Shown one piece after another: positions 6,384-10,222 of a stretch of DNA of 10,222 nt. Both the position numbers and the translations under genes were made by a program. The stretch spans positions 1-10,222 of the forward strand of contig JASHQT010000060.1 of assembly GCA_030039005.1 (NCBI GenBank), read 5' to 3'. The DNA is from Bryobacteraceae bacterium. Its GTDB lineage: Bacteria > Acidobacteriota > Terriglobia > Bryobacterales > Bryobacteraceae. Numbering within the stretch: the stretch's first letter is position 1; the number at the start of each line of letters is the position of its first letter. The notes under the pieces are model-generated. The model was not told the origin of the DNA, ran no database searches, and worked only from the letters and a program-made list of their open reading frames with translations.

Positions 6384-6388
6384 GGGGG

Positions 6389-6403
6389 ATGCGGCAACTC
6401 TGA
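6389..6403 (+). other. Four-codon ORF in frame with the toroid gene (upstream ORF or broken start)
   Basis: The purine-rich run AAGGAAGGGGGG directly precedes ATG 6389, which reads Met-Arg-Gln-Leu and then TGA (6401-6403). The frame is the same as that of the toroid gene 26 codons further on, and there is no other stop between. It is either the original start region interrupted by a nonsense change or sequencing error, or a tiny upstream ORF whose termination precedes reinitiation. Confidence 0.5.
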
Positions 6404-6466
6404 GCAGGCGGCGCCGATCCCCGTGCTCTTCTAAAGCTTTCCCCCGATCTCGTCGATAGCCAGTCC

Positions 6467-7402
6467 GTGGGATTGTATCTGGAATCTCGGCTGGAGTTCC
6501 TGTGCGCCAATCAGAACCCGGACGGAGGTTGGGGATATTTCCCCGGCAAGGGATCCTGGCTGGAGCCCACGGCGTACACGATGCTCGCGCTCCGTGGCAG
6601 GGATTCCAGCCCCATTTCGAACGCCTCCTCCAACGCCGCCCCGAACGATGCCTATGATCGCGCGTGGAAGTTGCTGCGTTCCTGGCAGCGCCCCGACGGC
6701 AGTTTCCGTCCGAGCGGCGAAGTAGAAGACGGAACGTGGGTGACGGCTCTGGCTGTCACGGTCGCGAGCGTAAGCGCGAACAACGACGGGCGCGACGATT
6801 CGAGTATCCGCGCCGCCGTGGATTGGCTGCTGAGCGTAGTAGGCGCCGAACACAATGCCTGGATGCGCACGTTTTCGCTCCTGCACCTGATCAAAGCCCG
6901 CCTGGACGTATCTCACGAAGGCTGGCCGTGGCGCGCAGGCAACTCGTCGTGGATTGAGCCGACGGCGCACACTCTGGTGGCTTTGAAAAAAGTCGCCGAT
7001 TGGTACCGTCCCGGGGAAGTGGAGGCGCGGATCCGCGACGGCGAAGCATTGATTCTGAGCCGGCGCTGCACCGACGGCGGATGGAACTCCGGAACTCCGG
7101 ACATGCTGTTCGTCGAGCAGCCTTCTTACCCCGAGACCACGGCGTTGGCCTTGTTGGGACTGGAAGGTCGAAATCCGCGCGCTTTTCCGGGGGCGCTCGA
7201 TTTCGCCCAGCGGTCGCGCGAGCAGACGAAGTCTTCTCTTGCCAGAGCCTGGCTGCAGATTGCGCTGCGCGGCCAGGGCAGAAACCTGGCGACGCCGGCC
7301 GAAACAGCGCGGACCTCGAATGACATTATGCTGGCGGCGCTCGAAGCTTTAGGTCACCCCGATGGCAATTTCAAACTTTTCGGCGCGGGAGGACACGCAT
7401 GA
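6467..7402 (+). CDS. Squalene-cyclase/prenyltransferase-type alpha-toroid protein
   Basis: 311 residues from GTG 6467, the first usable start after an in-frame TGA at 6401. Repeated motifs of the terpene cyclase/prenyltransferase (alpha,alpha)6 barrel are visible: QNPDGGW (16-22), QRPDGSF (74-80) and CTDGGWN (201-207). An internal duplication, SWLEPTAYTMLAL (30-42) and SWIEPTAHTLVAL (161-173), is also present. Full squalene-hopene cyclases are about 630 residues and use a DxDD acid motif; this protein is half that size and has no DxDD. It is therefore probably a single toroid domain with a binding role or an unrecognised activity on a polyprenyl or terpenoid substrate; that is inference. No Shine-Dalgarno precedes the GTG, and codons 6404-6466 look translatable, so the true N-terminus may be longer. 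Its stop overlaps the DUF362 start (ATGA), suggesting coupled translation. Confidence 0.8.
   Translation: MGLYLESRLEFLCANQNPDGGWGYFPGKGSWLEPTAYTMLALRGRDSSPISNASSNAAPNDAYDRAWKLLRSWQRPDGSFRPSGEVEDGTWVTALAVTVASVSANNDGRDDSSIRAAVDWLLSVVGAEHNAWMRTFSLLHLIKARLDVSHEGWPWRAGNSSWIEPTAHTLVALKKVADWYRPGEVEARIRDGEALILSRRCTDGGWNSGTPDMLFVEQPSYPETTALALLGLEGRNPRAFPGALDFAQRSREQTKSSLARAWLQIALRGQGRNLATPAETARTSNDIMLAALEALGHPDGNFKLFGAGGHA
7387..7393 (+). promoter_or_regulatory. Shine-Dalgarno of the DUF362 gene inside the toroid gene
   Basis: GGGAGGA lies five bases before ATG 7399, within the last codons of the upstream gene, which stops at 7402. Together with the ATGA overlap this indicates translational coupling. 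Confidence 0.75.
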
Positions 7403-8376
7403 CCAGGCGCGAGTTCGCGTTGCTTTCCGGAGCCGCCGCTCTTGGCGCCTACGGCAGCTTGAAATTGCAGAAAACCAAGAAACCCGAAAAACTTCCCGAC
7501 GGCCCGCCGGGTAAATCAGCCGTGGCGATCATCCGCGCGCGTTCGTACTCCGAGGATTTAGTCGCCCGCATGCTCGAAGGCATCAACGAATGCGGCCTGA
7601 ATGTGCGCGGGAAACGCGTGCTCCTCAAGCCCAATCTGGTGGAGTTCGACCCCCAAACGGTCATCAACACCAATGCGGCGGTCATCGCTGCGGCGGTCGA
7701 GGTATTCGGGCGTCTGGGTGCGGCGGAAGTGAAGATCGGCGAAGGCCCCGGGCACCGCCGCGACACGCTCGACATGGCCGACGACGCACGTTACCGCGCC
7801 GTCATCCCCCAATTTGAGAATATCTTCACGGATTTGAATCGCGACGACGTCTCGCCAGTGGCCAATTTTGCCGGCGAGCGCGAGTTCTATTTCCCCAACA
7901 CCGTGCTGGGCGCGGACCTCATCGTCTCGCTCGCCAAGATGAAGACGCACCATTGGGCGGGCGCCACGCTCTCCATGAAAAACTTCTTCGGCGTCGTTCC
8001 CGGATCGGTGTACGGATGGCCGAAGAACAAGCTGCATTATAACGGCATTCCCGAATCCATCGCCGCACTGCATCGCCAGTTCGCGCCGAAAGCCTTCGCC
8101 ATCGTGGACGCCATCGTCGGCATGGAAGGTAACGGGCCCATCCAGGGAACACCCAAGCCCGTGGGGGCGCTGGTGATGGGCCGGGATTTGGTGGCCGTCG
8201 ATTCCACCTGCTGCCGGATCATGGGTATCGACCCCGAAAAGGTCAGCTATCTGCGCATGGCGGCCGATCGCGGCCACGTGCATCCCGACCGCATCGAGCA
8301 GCGCGGCGAAACCATCGCTTCCGTGCACAGCAACTTCCGGCTGATCGACGATTTTAAAGATTTGCGGTTGGGCTAA
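7399..8376 (+). CDS. Tat-exported DUF362 family protein
   Basis: 325 residues. The start has a Tat-type signal, MTRREFALLSGAAALGAYG, with the twin arginines at residues 3-4 followed by a hydrophobic stretch, so folded export or membrane anchoring is likely. The DUF362 core is recognisable by VLLKPNLV (74-81), the acidic GEGPGHRRDT (114-123), LAKMKTHHWAGATLSMKNFFG (178-198), VDAIVGMEGNGP (236-247) and VAVDSTCCRIMGID (265-278). The family is poorly characterised; some members carry an added ferredoxin domain with CxxC motifs, which is absent here. GGGAGGA at 7387-7393 gives a good ribosome binding site five bases before the ATG. The first four bases overlap the toroid gene, and the next gene starts three bases after the stop, so this is an internal operon gene. 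Export fits a role on the same envelope substrate as its membrane-bound neighbours. No specific reaction can be assigned. Confidence 0.9.
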   Translation: MTRREFALLSGAAALGAYGSLKLQKTKKPEKLPDGPPGKSAVAIIRARSYSEDLVARMLEGINECGLNVRGKRVLLKPNLVEFDPQTVINTNAAVIAAAVEVFGRLGAAEVKIGEGPGHRRDTLDMADDARYRAVIPQFENIFTDLNRDDVSPVANFAGEREFYFPNTVLGADLIVSLAKMKTHHWAGATLSMKNFFGVVPGSVYGWPKNKLHYNGIPESIAALHRQFAPKAFAIVDAIVGMEGNGPIQGTPKPVGALVMGRDLVAVDSTCCRIMGIDPEKVSYLRMAADRGHVHPDRIEQRGETIASVHSNFRLIDDFKDLRLG

Positions 8377-8379
8377 GGG

Positions 8380-10044
8380 ATGCTTACGCGCGTGCTCGCC
8401 TCGGCCGAGACCGCATTCGTACGTCTGGCCCGAAGAAAGGCGCTGGCGATCGCCGTCGCCGGATTGCTGCCGCTCGCCGCCCGCGCGCTCCTGCTGCCCC
8501 TCCTGCCGGTGCCCAAGCCCGCCATACAGGATGAGTTCAGCTATCTGCTGGCCGCCGATACGTTCGCCTCGGGGCGTCTGGCGAATCCCACTCCGCCGCT
8601 CGCCGAACATTTCGAAACCCTCGAGGAGCTGATCCGGCCCGTGTACGCCTCGAAATACCCGCCGCTCGCGGGTCTGGTGATGGCCGCCGGGCAGAAGCTT
8701 ACGGGCGAGCCTTGGGTGGGTGTCTGGGTGGGGATGGGCGTGCTTTGCGCAGCAATCTGCTGGGCTCTCCAAGGCTGGCTGCCGGCGGTGTGGGCGCTGG
8801 CCGGGAGCCTGATCGCGGTGCTGCACATCGGCATCGTCAGTTATTGGACCGAAAGCTATTGGGGCGGTGCGTTTACCGCGACCGGCGGCGCGCTGTTGAT
8901 CGGAGCCATGCCGCGACTGATAGAAAGCCCCCGCGGCTCTTCTCGTATAGCGCCGGCACTCGCGTTCGCGTCGGGCCTGGCGATCCTGGCCAATACGCGG
9001 CCGTTTGAAGGGCTAATTTTCGCCGTGGTCTGTTCCGCGTGGCTGGTGTTCCAGTGGACGCGGGAGCGGGCCGCGCTTCCGGCGATTCTGCGCAGCGTCC
9101 TGCTGCCGATGGCGCTGCTGCTGATCCCAGTCGCGGCCTGGATGGCCTATTACAACTTTCGCCTCACCGGGAACGCACTCGAATTGCCGTACATCGCGCA
9201 CGAGCGCCAGTACGCGCTCCTCGAGCCGGTGCTCTGGGAGACCCGGGCGCGTCCGGCGCCCGCGTACAGCAACACGCTGTTGCGCGACTTCTGGCAGGCC
9301 GATCTTCAGGAAAAACAAAAGGCGCGCCGGCAACTGGTCCCCGCGCACATTTTCGATTTTTTGTTCGTGGTGCAGTTCTTTATCGGCTGGCCGCTCGCGA
9401 TCTGCACGCTGGTAGTAGCGCGTCCACTATGGCGTGACCCGATCGCCCGCAGAGCGTTGCTGCTCGCGCTCGCCGCTTACATCGGTCCGGCGCTCGATAC
9501 ACGCGTATGGCCGCACTACGCCGCGGCCGAAACGGTGCTGGCCTACCTGGTCGCCGCGTGTGTTTTTCGAGCGTTCCGTAAGGCCTGGGCGGGCGTTGAC
9601 GGCGCTTACTTGATGTGGGCCGCGGGGGCCGTGTTCGCCGTGCCGACGCTTTTGGGACTGCTCTCGCCGGCCAACCGTTACTTGTTGGGCTCTGAAAAGT
9701 ACCTGGAAACCGCCAAGCACGCCTCCGTTGACGAACAGCTCGCGAAGCTTTCCGGCGAGCACCTGGTGCTGGTCAGTTACGGCCCCGGTCATCAGATTTA
9801 CGAGGAGTTGGTCTATAACCACGCCGATATCGACGGCTCCAAAACGATTTGGGCGCGGTCACTCGGTGCGGAGAAGGATCAGGAGCTGATCCGGCATTAT
9901 TCCTATCGCGACGTCTGGCTACTGTACGACGACGGCCTGGTCACATTGACCCGCGGTCTTTCTCCAATCTCGGCTCCAATTTCGGCTCCCATTTCGGCAC
10001 CCAACGCCGCGCCGAGCTATAGCTCACGGAATCGGCGCCCATGA
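8380..10044 (+). CDS. GT-C-type glycosyltransferase-like membrane protein
   Basis: 554 residues. About ten hydrophobic segments run from residue 20 to about 430, followed by a soluble C-terminal domain of about 120 residues. After the first segment comes QDEFSYLLAADTFASGRL, with acidic Asp51-Glu52 in the place where GT-C enzymes carry the catalytic acid; ASKYPPLAGLV (90-100) and SYWTESYWGGAF (154-165) follow. The whole resembles an uncharacterised GT-C group I associate with acidobacteria; this is recollection, not a search. The soluble domain (HLVLVSYGPGH, YNHADIDGSKTIWAR, VWLLYDDG; 461-519) is probably extracytoplasmic. The expected reaction is transfer of a sugar from polyprenyl-phosphate to a lipid or protein acceptor. 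The C-terminus ends in a threefold Pro-Ile-Ser-Ala repeat and a basic tail. It starts three bases after the DUF362 stop and overlaps the next gene by ATGA, so it is co-transcribed with both. Confidence 0.85.
   Translation: MLTRVLASAETAFVRLARRKALAIAVAGLLPLAARALLLPLLPVPKPAIQDEFSYLLAADTFASGRLANPTPPLAEHFETLEELIRPVYASKYPPLAGLVMAAGQKLTGEPWVGVWVGMGVLCAAICWALQGWLPAVWALAGSLIAVLHIGIVSYWTESYWGGAFTATGGALLIGAMPRLIESPRGSSRIAPALAFASGLAILANTRPFEGLIFAVVCSAWLVFQWTRERAALPAILRSVLLPMALLLIPVAAWMAYYNFRLTGNALELPYIAHERQYALLEPVLWETRARPAPAYSNTLLRDFWQADLQEKQKARRQLVPAHIFDFLFVVQFFIGWPLAICTLVVARPLWRDPIARRALLLALAAYIGPALDTRVWPHYAAAETVLAYLVAACVFRAFRKAWAGVDGAYLMWAAGAVFAVPTLLGLLSPANRYLLGSEKYLETAKHASVDEQLAKLSGEHLVLVSYGPGHQIYEELVYNHADIDGSKTIWARSLGAEKDQELIRHYSYRDVWLLYDDGLVTLTRGLSPISAPISAPISAPNAAPSYSSRNRRP
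9964..9999 (+). repeat. 12-bp tandem repeat coding for (Pro-Ile-Ser-Ala)x3
   Basis: Three in-frame 12-base units, CCAATCTCGGCT, CCAATTTCGGCT and CCCATTTCGGCA, encode PISA three times, with a decayed fourth unit reading PNAA. A whole-codon period allows copy number to change without breaking the frame. Confidence 0.9.
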
Positions 10045-10222
10045 ATTCGTCGAAGCTGACTCTCGCGCGATTCTTTGGTCCCCTGCCCGGGCGCCACGAA
10101 GCTCACGCCCTGGCACGGGTCGCGCTCGCTGCCGGCGTGGTCCTGTGCGGGATTGCGATTGCGCTCGGTTTTGCAGGCCGCACCTTCCTGGGCCGCCCGC
10201 TCGGGGGCGACTTCGTCGAGTT
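10041..10222 (+). CDS. Membrane protein start, GT87/DUF2029 mannosyltransferase-like (3' partial)
   Basis: Only the first 60 codons are present; the gene runs off the window. The ATG overlaps the previous stop as ATGA, the usual sign of coupling. The visible protein has a short basic N-terminus, then a hydrophobic segment (residues about 27-48, VALAAGVVLCGIAIALGFAG) and the sequence GRPLGGDFVE. The pattern of a first membrane helix followed by a Gly-(Ala/Gly)-Asp-Phe motif resembles GT87/DUF2029 polyprenyl-phosphate-mannose-dependent transferases, in which an acidic residue in this first outer loop is important. The call rests on a short piece and could be another GT-C family. No separate ribosome binding site is obvious. 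Confidence 0.6.
   Translation, partial: MNSSKLTLARFFGPLPGRHEAHALARVALAAGVVLCGIAIALGFAGRTFLGRPLGGDFVE

Larger units (their letters stand above)
6166..6466. other. Divergent intergenic region between the pilin operon and the toroid operon
   Basis: About 300 bases separate the two outward-facing transcription units. In order from the left it holds the pilin ribosome binding site, a weak minus-strand promoter candidate, about 90 bases (6220-6311) in which I see no clear signal, the 9-bp minisatellite (6312-6383), a ribosome binding site plus four-codon ORF (6383-6403), and a short open stretch that continues in frame into the toroid gene. No convincing plus-strand promoter was found by eye. Confidence 0.6.

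Noticed and set aside
6256..6510. Minus-strand frame with a Ser-Ser-Leu repeat protein
   Set aside because: The repeat is just the translated 9-bp minisatellite. There is no ribosome binding site or family similarity, and the frame overlaps the start of the toroid gene.
6467..7402. Calling the toroid gene a squalene-hopene cyclase (shc)
   Set aside because: It is half the size of that enzyme and lacks the DxDD motif; only the toroid repeat architecture is shared.
7558..8826. A 422-codon open frame on the minus strand opposite the DUF362 and GT-C genes
   Set aside because: Its translation is rich in His, Arg, Gln and Gly with no domain pattern, as expected for the antisense of GC-rich codons. 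The plus-strand genes there have clear family motifs, a Tat signal and operon junctions.

Overview
The window is high-GC, gene-dense bacterial DNA without tRNA, rRNA, CRISPR or recognisable insertion sequences. Its gene families and gene style suggest an acidobacterium of the Solibacter/Bryobacter type: large uncharacterised GT-C membrane proteins, small secreted proteins of no known family, an orphan Flp pilin, a single-domain response regulator, and a terpene-cyclase-like toroid next to a Tat-exported DUF362 protein. That placement rests on family resemblance recalled from memory and is not proven here.

Left part, + strand. An aromatic ring-cleavage pair comes first, a pcaH-like beta subunit (entering from upstream) and a pcaG-like alpha subunit. 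The iron ligands are intact, but several substrate-pocket positions differ from the textbook enzyme. A stand-alone CheY/Rcp1-type response regulator with a TTG start follows, then a probable secreted or lipoprotein of unknown function, then a 645-residue multi-spanning GT-C-type glycosyltransferase-like protein.

Middle, - strand (read right to left). A probable operon runs Flp/Fap-type pilin, peptide deformylase (GTG start), then a secreted protein of unknown function. The last two share one base (TGATG). The operon converges on the GT-C gene with only 18 bases between the stop codons.

A divergent intergenic region of about 300 bases (6166-6466) separates the pilin from the right-hand operon. 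It holds a 9-bp minisatellite followed by a well-placed ribosome binding site and an ATG that hits an in-frame TGA after four codons.

Right part, + strand. Four tightly packed genes form a probable operon: a squalene-cyclase/prenyltransferase-type alpha-toroid protein, a Tat-signal DUF362 protein (ATGA overlap), a GT-C-like membrane protein (3-base gap), and the start of another membrane protein resembling GT87/DUF2029 mannosyltransferases (ATGA overlap, cut by the window end). The grouping points to cell-envelope lipid or glycan chemistry using polyprenyl-type donors. That role is inferred from context. The most interesting items are the altered dioxygenase pocket, the interrupted 5' end of the toroid gene beside the minisatellite, and this four-gene envelope operon.
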